From: [Pseudopropionibacterium] massiliense
Lineage (GTDB): Bacteria; Actinomycetota; Actinomycetes; Propionibacteriales; Propionibacteriaceae
NCBI RefSeq assembly: GCF_900607225.1
Contig: NZ_LR027842.1
Span: forward strand, 3,268,081 to 3,332,080
Length of the DNA stretch: 64,000 nucleotides
Direction: 5' to 3'
Within the stretch, counting starts at the first letter, position 1; each line of letters starts with the position of its first letter. The translations under genes were made by a program, and so were the position numbers. Below are positions 19,484-27,342 of the stretch, in pieces. The notes beneath the pieces were generated by a model. It did no database searches and had not been told where the DNA came from. It saw only the letters and a program-made list of their open reading frames with translations.

Positions 19484-19752
19484 ATTGCGTTTCGTTCCAC
19501 TCTGGTGTCGAAGTGAAGAGAATCAAAACGCTCCCCTGTGAGTTGACAGGGCGGTTTTGGTGCCGGGGCGTGACTCGTCTGGGCTGTCGGTACTGATGGG
19601 CCGAGATGTAGGTTGTGGGCTCGCCGGGTGATGCGGTGTCGGTACATTCGCCCTTGCAGGTCAGCGCCTCCATCCCAACACGAAAAACCTCTTTCGGACG
19701 CCGCAAACCGCATTGAGTACCGCACAACCGGGAAGTCGCGGGCGGAGTGTCC
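19484..19752. other. Intergenic region without a recognisable gene
   Basis: About 270 bases between the abiE promoter and the DUF2207 gene. Open frames exist on both strands but show no family resemblance, no ribosome site and unlikely composition. The upstream abiE leader is A/T richer than the rest. Confidence 0.5.
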
Positions 19753-20847
19753 TCAGAAGTCGATGTCGAAGTCGATTCCGTCCAGGAAATCCCCCAGATC
19801 GAAGCCCTCGAACAGGCCGCCGATGCCGTCGAACAGGCCGTCGGCGCCGTCGAGGAGATCCGAGGCGAGCAACTGGAACACCAGCTCCCCCGCCACGTCG
19901 GCGCCGACGTCGATCCAGTCGAAGTCCCATTCGACGTTTCGTTCGATGGCGAGTTCGCGGAAAACCTTGACCCAGTGGTCGGCGACCCCGAAGACCATCG
20001 CGTAGGGCAGGTAGCGACTGAAGGTGTTCGCCGCCTCCTCGAAGCGGATCTGCCCGGCCTCGGCGGTCGCGAGGTACTGCCTGAACCCGAGGGCCTGGAT
20101 GCGCGTGGCCGTGCCCGCGCCGGTGCGGGGCACGCGACGTCTCGGCCCGAAGGCGGCGGCGACTCCCGTCGCGACGAACAGGGCGGCGGCCAGCAGGCCC
20201 GCGGTGTCCCCTCCGGCCATCACCAGCGCGGCGAAACCCGCCACCGCCCCGGCCGCCACGCGCCAGAACCTGTGACGCCGGCCGCCCGGGTTCGGGTTCT
20301 GCCGGTACCAGCCGCGGCGGCTGGCCTCCTCGTAGATGTCGGCGGTGAGCTGCCGGAACACCTTCTTGTGCCTGCGCACCAGCTCCGACATCCGCGTCGC
20401 CCGCCCCCGCGGGAAGACCCCCTGCAGGAACGTCCTCTCGTAGCGCATCAGGTTGGAGCGGGGCCCGTCGACGGGGTGCAGCAGCCAGTCCTTCCCGCGT
20501 CGCCCGCCCTTGCCGTCGTCGAGCACCTCGATGCGCAGGAACCCGCGGGCTGCGAGATCGACGATGGTCGCGGTGAGGTCGCGGGGATCCACCACCCCGT
20601 CGATGACCATCCCGATCAGCCCCGGGGTGACGTCGCGCGGCGGGGTGAAGGCGACGGGGAAGGGACCCTTGTACTCGGTGGACCGGAGCCGCCTGGTGGG
20701 GGTCGTCTTCCGTTCCTCCCGCGACGGCAGGACACCGGGCGTCAGGCCGTCGTAGATCTCGTCGTGCGAGGCGAGGATCCGCCTGAGGAGCAGCACCACC
20801 GACCCCAGGAACACGACCATCGCCACCGCGAACACCATCCAACCCAT
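19753..20847 (-). CDS. DUF2207-type membrane protein
   Basis: 364 residues from ATG 20847 (MGWMVFAVAMVVFLGSVVLLL). An N-terminal membrane helix (res 2-21) is followed by a cytoplasmic domain (FTPPRDVTPGLIGMVIDGVVDPRDLTATIVDLAARGFLRIE...). This is the hallmark of DUF2207 proteins, where a predicted winged-helix part precedes two more helices (FAALVMAGGDTAGLLAAALFVATGVAAAF). The last ~35 residues are Gly/Asp/Phe rich (LFDGIGGLFEGFDLGDF), a low-complexity acidic tail. The usual extracellular N-terminal domain is missing, so this is a short form. It is divergent from the arsR-type operon. Confidence 0.72.
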   Translation of the reverse strand: MGWMVFAVAMVVFLGSVVLLLRRILASHDEIYDGLTPGVLPSREERKTTPTRRLRSTEYKGPFPVAFTPPRDVTPGLIGMVIDGVVDPRDLTATIVDLAARGFLRIEVLDDGKGGRRGKDWLLHPVDGPRSNLMRYERTFLQGVFPRGRATRMSELVRRHKKVFRQLTADIYEEASRRGWYRQNPNPGGRRHRFWRVAAGAVAGFAALVMAGGDTAGLLAAALFVATGVAAAFGPRRRVPRTGAGTATRIQALGFRQYLATAEAGQIRFEEAANTFSRYLPYAMVFGVADHWVKVFRELAIERNVEWDFDWIDVGADVAGELVFQLLASDLLDGADGLFDGIGGLFEGFDLGDFLDGIDFDIDF

Positions 20848-20928
20848 GGAAAAAGTTTCCCGCACCCGTGGACGGTCTGGCGACAGACAAGCTCCACAAG
20901 TCCTCTTGAGTACAAAAATTTGCTTGTG

Positions 20929-20934
20929 TATGGT
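20929..20934 (+). promoter_or_regulatory. -10 element for leaderless arsR-type operon
   Basis: TATGGT, then seven bases, then ATG 20942, with no ribosome site. The preceding ACAAAAATTTGCTTGTGTA has imperfect dyad symmetry and may be the regulator's own site. Confidence 0.5.
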
Positions 20935-20941
20935 GGTCTCC

Positions 20942-21265
20942 ATGACCGCCGAACCCGCGACCATCGATCTCGCCTTGAGAGCTCTCGCCGACGGGAATCG
21001 TCGCGCCATCCTGCGTGCCATCCGCTCGGAACCCCTTCAGGTCGGATCGGTTGCGGAGAAGGTCGGACTGTCCCAACAGGCGGCCTCCCACCACTTGGGG
21101 GTGTTGCGTCGCGCCGGCCTGGCAACCAGCACTCGGAACGCGACCCGGCATCTCTACGTCCTGAACACTGACGGCCTGGCGGCGGTGCGTTCATATCTCG
21201 ATGGTTTCTGGCCCACCAAGCTGGCGGCCCTGAAAGCAGCTGCGGAAGAGGCCCACCATGGCTGA
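20942..21265 (+). CDS. ArsR-family transcriptional regulator
   Basis: 107 residues. ALADGNRRAILRAIRSEPLQVGSVAEKVGLSQQAASHHLGVLRRAGL is a textbook ArsR/SmtB winged helix, and ATRHLYVLNTDGLAAVRSYLDGFW follows. It lacks metal-binding Cys clusters and belongs to the non-metal branch often paired with SRPBCC (AHSA1) proteins, as here: the next gene starts 8 bases before its stop. It probably autoregulates the three-gene operon. Confidence 0.88.
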   Translation: MTAEPATIDLALRALADGNRRAILRAIRSEPLQVGSVAEKVGLSQQAASHHLGVLRRAGLATSTRNATRHLYVLNTDGLAAVRSYLDGFWPTKLAALKAAAEEAHHG

Positions 21266-22067
21266 ATTCACCGACTCGGTGGACATCGACGCTCCCCCGC
21301 ACATCGTTTTCGGCTTCCTCACCACGGAAGCAGGCCTGACCTCCTGGATGGGCCAGTACGCCCATCTGGAACCGCACCCCGGCGGGGAATTCTCGGTAAG
21401 TATCGCTGGTCATCCGGTTCGTGGTCAGTACCTGCACGTCGAACCGTATTCGCGAGTGATCGTCTCCTGGGGTTTCGCAGGGAGCGACGTGCTACCGCCG
21501 GGAGCCTCCACCGTCGAATTCCGGCTGATCGAGATCAACGGCGGAACCCGCGTGGAAATCACCCACTCGGACCTGCCCGACAGCGAGGTTCCCGGTCACA
21601 CCAAGGGCTGGAACCATTTCCTGCCCCGCCTGCACCAGACATCCCGGGGCACGCCACCGGGTCCCGATTTCTGGAGCCCCGGTGATCATCCACCCGATCG
21701 AGGAGCATCATCCATGACCGAACCACTCGACATCGTCAACCGCTATCACCGCGCTTGGACCAGCGGGGACATCGAATCCGCAATGAAACTGGTCGCGGAC
21801 GACATCACGTGCCGGGCTCCCGGCGTCGATCTCACGGGCAAGGCCCAGTACCGCGAGTTCATCGCGGGATTCGCCCCGAACCTCACCGGCCTGGTCGACA
21901 TCGCCAGTTTCTCCGACGGAAACCGCGTCGCCCTGTTCTACTACCCACAGACGGCCATCACCGACATCGCCCCCGCCGCGGAATGCTTCACCGTCGAGGA
22001 CGGCCTGATCACGGGCAGTGTTCTCGTCTTCGACAGGCTCTCCTTCGCCTCGCCGAGCGCACCATGA
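21258..22067 (+). CDS. SRPBCC (AHSA1-like) domain fused to SnoaL/NTF2-like domain
   Basis: 269 residues. Residues 1-~130 (MAEFTDSVDIDAPPHIVFGFLTTE..., WMGQYAHLEPHPGGEF..., RVEITHSDLP, GWNHFLPRL) are an SRPBCC ligand-binding fold. Residues ~153-269 (MTEPLDIVNRYHRAWTSGDIESAMKLVADDI...) form a complete SnoaL-like domain that would start at the internal ATG 21714, itself preceded by GAGGAG. The two domains look like formerly separate genes joined by loss of the first stop, since the linker is Pro/Gly-rich and non-descript. Either the fusion or an internally initiated SnoaL protein, or both, may be made. Ligand unknown. Confidence 0.75.
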   Translation: MAEFTDSVDIDAPPHIVFGFLTTEAGLTSWMGQYAHLEPHPGGEFSVSIAGHPVRGQYLHVEPYSRVIVSWGFAGSDVLPPGASTVEFRLIEINGGTRVEITHSDLPDSEVPGHTKGWNHFLPRLHQTSRGTPPGPDFWSPGDHPPDRGASSMTEPLDIVNRYHRAWTSGDIESAMKLVADDITCRAPGVDLTGKAQYREFIAGFAPNLTGLVDIASFSDGNRVALFYYPQTAITDIAPAAECFTVEDGLITGSVLVFDRLSFASPSAP

Positions 22068-22411
22068 CCGACCCCAAAGCAGCGCAGACCGAGCTCGTCG
22101 CCCGGCTCCACGGGATCCTGGACGACGAACCCACCACCCGCGTGGTCCCGATGTTCGGGTCGCGTGCCTTCATGGTGCGCGACAAGATGGTGTGCTGCGC
22201 CCTCAAGGGCGGGCACCTGCTGGCCCACGCCGACCCCGCCGAGGATGCGAAGCTTGCCGGGGAACCCGGCGCCTCGCCCGCCGAGATGGGCCCGGGGCGC
22301 GAGATGGGTCCCGGCTGGATCCAGGTGTCGGCGGATGCGATCGCCGACGACGACCGCCTGCGTTTCTGGGTCGATGCGTGCATGGCGTTCAACCGCGCCC
22401 AGACCTTGTGA
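22064..22411 (+). CDS. TfoX N-terminal domain protein
   Basis: 115 residues, ATG overlapping the previous stop (ATGA). RVVPMFGSRAFMVRDKMVCCALKGGHLLAH.DP and the C-terminal FWVDACMAFNR correspond to the TfoX/Sxy N-terminal domain (PF04993). Single-domain versions are common in actinobacteria and, unlike enterobacterial Sxy, are not known to control competence. It is the last gene of the arsR-type operon. The short (~60-base) gap after it leads to the aberrant tRNA. Confidence 0.78.
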   Translation: MTDPKAAQTELVARLHGILDDEPTTRVVPMFGSRAFMVRDKMVCCALKGGHLLAHADPAEDAKLAGEPGASPAEMGPGREMGPGWIQVSADAIADDDRLRFWVDACMAFNRAQTL

Positions 22412-22469
22412 GCGACGCAACCGGACCGCTCTCGACGCCCGCCGCTCGGGTCTTCTACACTCGTTGCCA

Positions 22470-22544
22470 CGGCGTGTAGCTCAGTAGTAGAGCACCGGGC
22501 TATGGACCCGGAAGGCGCAGGGGCAGCACCTGCCACGCCGGCCA
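22470..22544 (+). tRNA. Aberrant tRNA with anticodon AUG (His-type by codon), encoded CCA
   Basis: A full cloverleaf can be drawn: 7-bp acceptor CGGCGTG/CACGCCG, D-stem GCTC/GAGC, anticodon stem CCGGG/CCCGG with loop CTATGGA (anticodon ATG at 22502-22504), T-stem GCAGG/CCTGC, and encoded CCA. It departs from canonical tRNAs in several ways. The D-loop AGTAGTA lacks GG, the T-loop GGCAGCA lacks TTC, and A at position 34 would decode CAU. There is no G at -1 and base 73 is G, so it lacks histidine identity. The D-loop and T-loop elements that normally pair with each other are missing together. It is probably not an elongator tRNA-His; it may be a tRNA mimic or a decayed gene. Confidence 0.6.
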
Positions 22545-22572
22545 GGTTCGTGTCGCCGCCCGGAGGGACATC

Positions 22573-24744
22573 GTGAGTCAGTACGCCCACCACCAGCTCC
22601 TGCAGGCGATGCACACCGCCGCCGACCACCCCGACCCGGCCGTCCGGGAGGCCGCCCTGGAGCGGGTGAAACGATGGCAGCAGGTGATCGCCGGTGTGAT
22701 GGACGGCACCCTGAGGATCGGCAGCCGCATGCCGCTCGTCGGGTTTCCCACCTGGGTGACCCCCAGGGTGGTGCGGGGCGGGTTCGCCACCGGCAAAGCA
22801 GCCGCCGCCATCCCGCCGGCCGAGGACGAGAGGCTCCGCGCCCAACAGCTGGGCATCAAGGTCACCCGCCGGGCGATCTTCGAATCGTGGCTGACCCCGG
22901 AGGGCCTGGCCGAGCTGGAGGTCCTGCTGGAAACCGGCGCCTACAACGTCGGTTTCCCGGAACACGCCGTCCTCCTGAGCGTCGCGGCCCTGCTGAGGCA
23001 CGGCGCCCATGACTCCGCCCGGGCGCTGCTCGACGAGGTCTCGCCGCTGGCCGGGTCGCTGCGGTTCTCGCCGTATCCGGGAACGCCGTCGCCCCTGCGC
23101 CCGGACCAGGTGTCGCGGTGGACGGCCCGGCAGGTCGCGGGATCCCTAGAACGCGCCCGCGTCAATCCGCGGGTCGCGGCGGAGCGCGAGGCCCTGACCG
23201 TCTGGTTGCCGCTGACCGACCGGGTGGTCGCGTTCTGGGCGGGCATCGTCGAGGCGCCCGCCTTCGACGAGGGCCGTATCGACGAGGCCCGTGCGCTGAT
23301 CGCCGACTACGACCGGGCGGCACAGCAGCACACCCGTTGCCGCAAGTACCGCCGGCCGGGCGAGAACCTGCCGATCCTGATCGACGCGCTGCGGCAGGTG
23401 ATCGACGGGCGGCCGGGGGCCTGGCCGCCCGGGCGGGTGAGGCACGTCCTGGCGCGGATCGAGGCGAAACGCGGCCTGCCCGGCAGCCGACGATCCGACG
23501 ACCTGCGCGCCCGGCAGTCGGTTGCGGCCTCCCGGCCCCTGCACGCCGAGGTGGCGGTGGTCGTCGCGGACCGGGTGGCGCAGCTGCGCGGGGACGTCGG
23601 CCTGACCGATTTTCCCGCCGCCTCCGCGCCGATCTCCGACGACGAGGCCACCGACGTGGTGCCCGCCGGCACCCCGCTGCCGGCGTCGGTGCTGCGCACC
23701 CTGCGGCTGGGGCTCGTGGCGGATCTGGAGGAGTTGATCGCGCTCGGGGTGGTGCCGTCGGCGGAGGTGCTGGCGTCGCTGATCCCGCAGCTCACCGCCG
23801 GGCAGGTGGCCTCGTCGGCGGATGATCCGCTGGTCGGCGCGCTGCTCGCCGCCACCTATCGGGCGTTCCGGCGGCGCCGGAGTCTGCTGCTGCTCGACCT
23901 GGAATCCCAGGTGCGGTTCAAGGAGCTGCCGTGGGTGGCGGCCCTCCAGGTGCTCACGGCCGGTGGCCCTCTCGACGATCCCCTGGTGCTGGCGCGGCGG
24001 CTCGGGTCGGTGGTGCTGGACGCGTTCCCGGGCACGATCCTGCCGAACGGGTTCATCCGGGAGTACGGCACCCTCCTCGACATGGCGCAGGTGCGGCTGC
24101 CGCTCACCGAGGAGCTGGCCGCCGACATCTTCATGGGCCGGTTCGCGCCGAAGTTCCAGCGGGCCGCGCAGGTGGCGGCGGGGCTGCTGCGCGGGTCGCT
24201 GTACGAGCGCTACTACGGCATCGACTACGCAGCCGTGCTGAGCCTGCCGGAACCGGACGGGCACGGGAGCGTCGGTGGGTTCGACCGCATGGTCGCGGGG
24301 GAGGTTCCCGTGGGCTGGAACATCGCGGCGAACGGCCAGGTCATCGAACGCCAGCAGATCATCACCACCCACAACCTGGCGGTTCTGGTGAAGCTCGGCG
24401 TGCAACTCGGCCGGAGCTGGGCCGAGCTGGCGCACCGCGCCGCGAGGAGGTCGTTCCAGCTGCTGGAGCGCGCAAGGAACAGCCCCTGGCCGCTGTCGAC
24501 CATCAAGAACGCCGCCTACGCCTGGCGACAGGCGGTGTTCTTCCTGTCCGTCTGTGGCGACGACACCGCCGCCGAGGCCCTCCGGAGCCTCCCCGGAGCA
24601 ACCACCTGGCCCGCCACCCGGATTCTCGACGACCTCGCCCGCTGCCACCGGGGCGAACCCGTGACCCCGTTCACCGGCTGGGCCCAGGGCCCGCACTGGG
24701 CGCTGTCGACGGTCCCGGAAACCGACACTCCCCAAGCCGGTTGA
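22573..24744 (+). CDS. Large protein of unknown function next to the aberrant tRNA
   Basis: 723 residues with GTG start at 22573 behind CGGAGGG, only 28 bases downstream of the tRNA-like gene, so both probably share a transcript. The N-terminus (DPAVREAALERVKRWQQVIAGVMDGTLRIGSR) and the rest are mostly helical, with Arg- and Leu-rich blocks. GTILPNGFIREYGTLLDMAQVRLPLTEELAADIFMG and YERYYGIDY are distinctive. The C-terminus is WRQAVFFLSVC...ATRILDDLARCHRGE. I see no P-loop, zinc cluster, signal or membrane span. I do not recognise the family. The tandem with the odd tRNA is the only functional hint. Confidence 0.7.
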   Translation: MSQYAHHQLLQAMHTAADHPDPAVREAALERVKRWQQVIAGVMDGTLRIGSRMPLVGFPTWVTPRVVRGGFATGKAAAAIPPAEDERLRAQQLGIKVTRRAIFESWLTPEGLAELEVLLETGAYNVGFPEHAVLLSVAALLRHGAHDSARALLDEVSPLAGSLRFSPYPGTPSPLRPDQVSRWTARQVAGSLERARVNPRVAAEREALTVWLPLTDRVVAFWAGIVEAPAFDEGRIDEARALIADYDRAAQQHTRCRKYRRPGENLPILIDALRQVIDGRPGAWPPGRVRHVLARIEAKRGLPGSRRSDDLRARQSVAASRPLHAEVAVVVADRVAQLRGDVGLTDFPAASAPISDDEATDVVPAGTPLPASVLRTLRLGLVADLEELIALGVVPSAEVLASLIPQLTAGQVASSADDPLVGALLAATYRAFRRRRSLLLLDLESQVRFKELPWVAALQVLTAGGPLDDPLVLARRLGSVVLDAFPGTILPNGFIREYGTLLDMAQVRLPLTEELAADIFMGRFAPKFQRAAQVAAGLLRGSLYERYYGIDYAAVLSLPEPDGHGSVGGFDRMVAGEVPVGWNIAANGQVIERQQIITTHNLAVLVKLGVQLGRSWAELAHRAARRSFQLLERARNSPWPLSTIKNAAYAWRQAVFFLSVCGDDTAAEALRSLPGATTWPATRILDDLARCHRGEPVTPFTGWAQGPHWALSTVPETDTPQAG

Positions 24745-24812
24745 GCCAAGCCCTCCCTCAAGCTGGTTGAACCGGGCCGCGACGAAGGAGCAGCCGTGTC
24801 GAAACCACCGCC
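24740..24812 (+). repeat. Dispersed GGTTGA...GTCGAAACC intergenic repeat
   Basis: Contains GCCGGTTGAGCC, CTGGTTGAACCGGGC and GACGAAGGAGCAGCC followed by GTGTCGAAACC. A clearly related unit (GGCGAAGGAGCAGCC, GAGTCGAAACC, CCGGTTGAGCCAG) lies at 43935-44025, and weaker pieces near 38970-39010 and 52978-52998. This is an intergenic repeat family with dyad character, all located just after stop codons. Confidence 0.55.
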
Positions 24813-24864
24813 ACCACCCGAACTTCCCCTGAGGCCCCGTCCTCGGGTATGCTTGCCCGGTCCC

Positions 24865-24937
24865 GGGGCATTAACTCAATTGGTAGAGTGCCACCTTTGC
24901 AAGGTGGAAGTTAGGGGTTCGAGTCCCCTATGCTCCA
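24865..24937 (+). tRNA. tRNA-Ala (anticodon TGC)
   Basis: 73 bases. Acceptor GGGGCAT/ATGCTCC, D-arm with AATTGGTA, anticodon stem CCACC/GGTGG with loop TTTGCAA, T-arm GGGGTTCGAGTCCCC and discriminator A. CCA is not encoded. All standard features are present. Confidence 0.97.
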
Positions 24938-24987
24938 CGAAAAACGGTCGATAGCGAAGAACCCCAGCAGAAGAAACCAAGGTGAGA

Positions 24988-25017
24988 CTGGGGCCGACCC
25001 TTGGTAGTCGACCCCAG
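24988..25017. terminator. Hairpin between tRNA-Ala and the convergent gene
   Basis: CTGGGGCCGAC and GTCGACCCCAG form an 11-bp stem with one mismatch and an 8-base loop. There is no clear T-run on either side. Its position between the tRNA and the convergent gene ending at 25026 suggests a bidirectional terminator. Confidence 0.5.
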
Positions 25018-25025
25018 CCCCAACA

Positions 25026-25298
25026 TCAGGCTTGGAATGACAGCCACGCAACAATTCCCGCAGCCGTGACAACGGATTGAATTCCAATCCAGATCAGGAC
25101 CACCACCAGCCCCCAGCGCCGGTGCGGTACGTTACGTCGCGTCTGCAAAACCAACACCAATGCCACCAGAGAGAGACCCAGGGAAATGGGCAGCGCCGGG
25201 ATCAGGGTGACAACACTCACGGCGAAAAGGATCCACACCCAGGTGAGAGAGGACAGTCCTCGAACACCCTGCTCCGCGACCTTGTGTTGTTGCACCAT
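25026..25298 (-). CDS. Small membrane protein, two helices
   Basis: 90 residues from ATG 25298 (MVQQHKVAEQGVRGLSS), placed behind GAGGAGGGAC. Two hydrophobic stretches are present: WVWILFAVSVVTLIPALPISLGLSLVALVLVL (one long or two short spans) and LVVVLIWIGIQSVVTAAGIVAWL. No known family. It follows the secreted-protein gene at 42 bases and could be its membrane partner or immunity-like component, but that is only proximity. Confidence 0.65.
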   Translation of the reverse strand: MVQQHKVAEQGVRGLSSLTWVWILFAVSVVTLIPALPISLGLSLVALVLVLQTRRNVPHRRWGLVVVLIWIGIQSVVTAAGIVAWLSFQA

Positions 25299-25339
25299 TG
25301 TCCCTCCTCGTGATGATCTGCCTGATTTTTGTCCATGAG

Positions 25340-26053
25340 TCACGCGTTGACAAGCCACCCGCTGTAAAAGCCTCTGGCATCGACTTCCAGATGCTGAATC
25401 TTGTCGAGACGAACACCGAATCCTTTGAAGAAAATGTTACCATGCCACGTCGTCTCGCAGACCCCGTGAGAGTTCTGCGTCCAGTGGCTGGTGTCTTCAC
25501 TCAGGGCAACCGCGAGATTGAAGTTGACGCTGGACGCAGTGCAGGACTTGGTGGCGACAACCGAGCCACCCTGCACCTGATAGATAAAACTCTGCGAAAG
25601 CTTGGTGATGGTGATTCCGAAAATCTCCTGTTTGACCGAATACGAGGAACGACGATCGCTGGTTGCATCCTCTTTTTCGCCAGTCGATTCGTTCTCCACA
25701 CCGTTGTCGACCGTGATCTTCGACAACGCTCCGGCCTGTTCGGGATTTGAGCCGGTGAGCGCTTCTTGCAGCTCTTTCCCTGCGGTACCGTCTGAAACGA
25801 CCTGCTCGATCTGCCCCTGCTGCTCAGGTGTGAGTGCATGGAACTTCTCCAAGTTGGCGGATGCCTCCGCATCGGCCACAGCCACTCGCTTGAGATTCTC
25901 CTCAAACGCCTTTGGCCCGGCCTCAGCCGCGGAAGTCTTTGTCGGGTCAGGATTGTCGGCGACAGCAGGAATGCTCCCAAAGCACGCCACAGCAAGCGTC
26001 AGCAACGCCGCACAGAAAGCACTCCAGATCTTGTGTTTTGTTGACATGAACAT
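25340..26053 (-). CDS. Secreted protein of unknown function
   Basis: 237 residues from ATG 26053 behind AAGGAGGTGAC. An alternative ATG two codons in has longer spacing. The signal peptide (STKHKIWSAFCAALLTLAVACFGSIPAVADN) has a likely cleavage after AVA. The mature part has an acidic helical region (AFEENLKRVAVADAEASANLEKFHALTPEQQGQIEQVV) and then a probable beta domain. That domain has two cysteines (KSCTASSVNF and HGVCETTWHG) that could form a disulfide, and it ends GFGVRLDKIQHLEV.... Family not recognised. It is bicistronic with the small membrane protein. Its A/T content is a little above the neighbours. Confidence 0.7.
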   Translation of the reverse strand: MFMSTKHKIWSAFCAALLTLAVACFGSIPAVADNPDPTKTSAAEAGPKAFEENLKRVAVADAEASANLEKFHALTPEQQGQIEQVVSDGTAGKELQEALTGSNPEQAGALSKITVDNGVENESTGEKEDATSDRRSSYSVKQEIFGITITKLSQSFIYQVQGGSVVATKSCTASSVNFNLAVALSEDTSHWTQNSHGVCETTWHGNIFFKGFGVRLDKIQHLEVDARGFYSGWLVNA

Positions 26054-26247
26054 GTCACCTCCTTGCAGTGACCCATTAACCGTATGTCGATGGGTATGCG
26101 TCACCACGCTAATCATCAACAAGGAAGGAGGTAGATAACTTTTGGCCAAGATCGCCACCACCTTTCATCCACTGCGCGCTACGAAGCCGGCGTTGAAGCC
26201 CGGAAACCGGGACCGACAAGAACATGACGGGTTGGTCACTAACCGAC

Positions 26248-26283
26248 CTGCGCTTTGTCGGCCATATGGCGGACAAGGCGCAG
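26248..26283. repeat. 36-bp near-perfect palindrome
   Basis: CTGCGCTTTGTC plus GGCCATATGGCG plus GACAAGGCGCAG has a single asymmetric base pair plus the symmetric GCCATATGGC core. It lies 34 bases downstream of the stop of the minus-strand SRPBCC gene and ~195 bases upstream of the secreted-protein gene. No T-run follows, so it could be an operator or an intrinsic terminator of weak type. Confidence 0.6.
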
Positions 26284-26316
26284 GGATCTCCGTCGTCACG
26301 CTTCACAACCCACCCC

Positions 26317-26880
26317 TCAGCAACCCCCTTCGATTCCCCGAGACCCACCCGCGTCGCGTTCCGCCAGTGCGGCGATGGTGAACAGCTGTTTGCGCATCAT
26401 CAGCAGGTCGCCCCAGGCCAGCAGATACCTCAGGGGCCGTCCCAGCACCCGACCGATGGGGGGCATCCACATCGCCGCGACCAGCCGGCTGCGAGACCCG
26501 GCGATCGTTTCGACGCGGTAGTGGAGGGTGATCGCGCCGAAGATCCGGGTCGGACGACCGGCCTTCATCCGCAGCGTCAGCGACTCGCTGTCGGTGAAGT
26601 CCACCAGCTCGAAGATCGTCATGAACGACTGGCCCACCGCGAGATCGGTCAGCGATGGATCGGCCCGTCGCGGACTGCGTCGTCCGAAATTGTCCAGCCA
26701 GTCGTAGGAGTACGGAGCGCGACGCATCTGGCACAGCCACAGGAAACCGATCTCCCGCGGTGCTTCCATGGCGACGGCGCGAATCGCGAGCCGCGAGCCG
26801 GGTGCGACCTCCGGAGTTGGCAACCCCGCCGGTTCCACGGGCACGCCCCACACCCACGGCAGCCCGTCGCCACGCCCCAT
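26317..26880 (-). CDS. SRPBCC-family protein
   Basis: 187 residues from ATG 26880 (MGRGDGLPWVWGVPVEPA), behind AAGGCGGG. A GTG/ATG slightly upstream at 26916 is less likely. The pattern APYSYDWLDNFGRRSPR, FMTIFELVDFTDSESLTLRM, FGAITLHYRVE and RSRLVAAMWMPP resembles polyketide cyclase/START-like SRPBCC proteins, usually binding a hydrophobic ligand. Ligand unknown. It is monocistronic. Confidence 0.65.
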   Translation of the reverse strand: MGRGDGLPWVWGVPVEPAGLPTPEVAPGSRLAIRAVAMEAPREIGFLWLCQMRRAPYSYDWLDNFGRRSPRRADPSLTDLAVGQSFMTIFELVDFTDSESLTLRMKAGRPTRIFGAITLHYRVETIAGSRSRLVAAMWMPPIGRVLGRPLRYLLAWGDLLMMRKQLFTIAALAERDAGGSRGIEGGC

Positions 26881-26916
26881 CACACCCGCCTTTCGAGTTA
26901 CTGAAGGGAAGCTCAA

Positions 26917-27342
26917 ATATTACAGACTCCGTCCCGGGGCGACGGCAGAACCGGAACTCAGGTCCTGGCAGAAACGGAGTTCCCGACCCGGCAGTTCCGG
27001 AACTCGGTCAGGATTAACGACCTGAAATTCCTTGCCAGACGCAGATTCTTCCCAACCGTCATCAAACACCAAGGGGGGCTCCCGCTGTGCTCCTCGAAGC
27101 GCCGAAGCCATCGGAGGCGCACAAGCTCCCAACCCTAACCGCTCTCCTCCGCAGGGAGGTTCTCGTTCTCGAAACCGAACGCTGCGGAAGCTCCGCGCCG
27201 CGCTGGGCACCGGACGGAGCTCCACCTACGAGGACCGCGACCCCGGCACGTTCGGCAAGAAAACTAGCCATTCCCAGGGGCCGGTCCGATGCCGGACACG
27301 GACAGCTTCCCCGGTCGGACCGGCTTCCACTACGGTTCAGGA
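26917..27342. other. Intergenic region, nothing recognised
   Basis: About 430 bases between divergent genes. Overlapping open frames on both strands have no domain resemblance and no ribosome sites. GGAACTC/GAGTTCC-type short inverted motifs occur at 26950-27005. I see no RNA gene. Confidence 0.5.

Noticed and set aside
19437-19727. Possible transposase remnant upstream of abiE
   Set aside because: A minus frame reads PPCQLTGERF, which is vaguely IS-like, but I could not link it to a transposase family or find inverted ends.
22470-22544. Ordinary tRNA-His
   Set aside because: Bacterial tRNA-His has anticodon GTG, an extra G at -1 and C73; none is present, and the T-loop is not TTC.
24740-24812. 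CRISPR-like repeat
   Set aside because: The unit occurs once or twice per site without regular spacers; it is a dispersed intergenic repeat.
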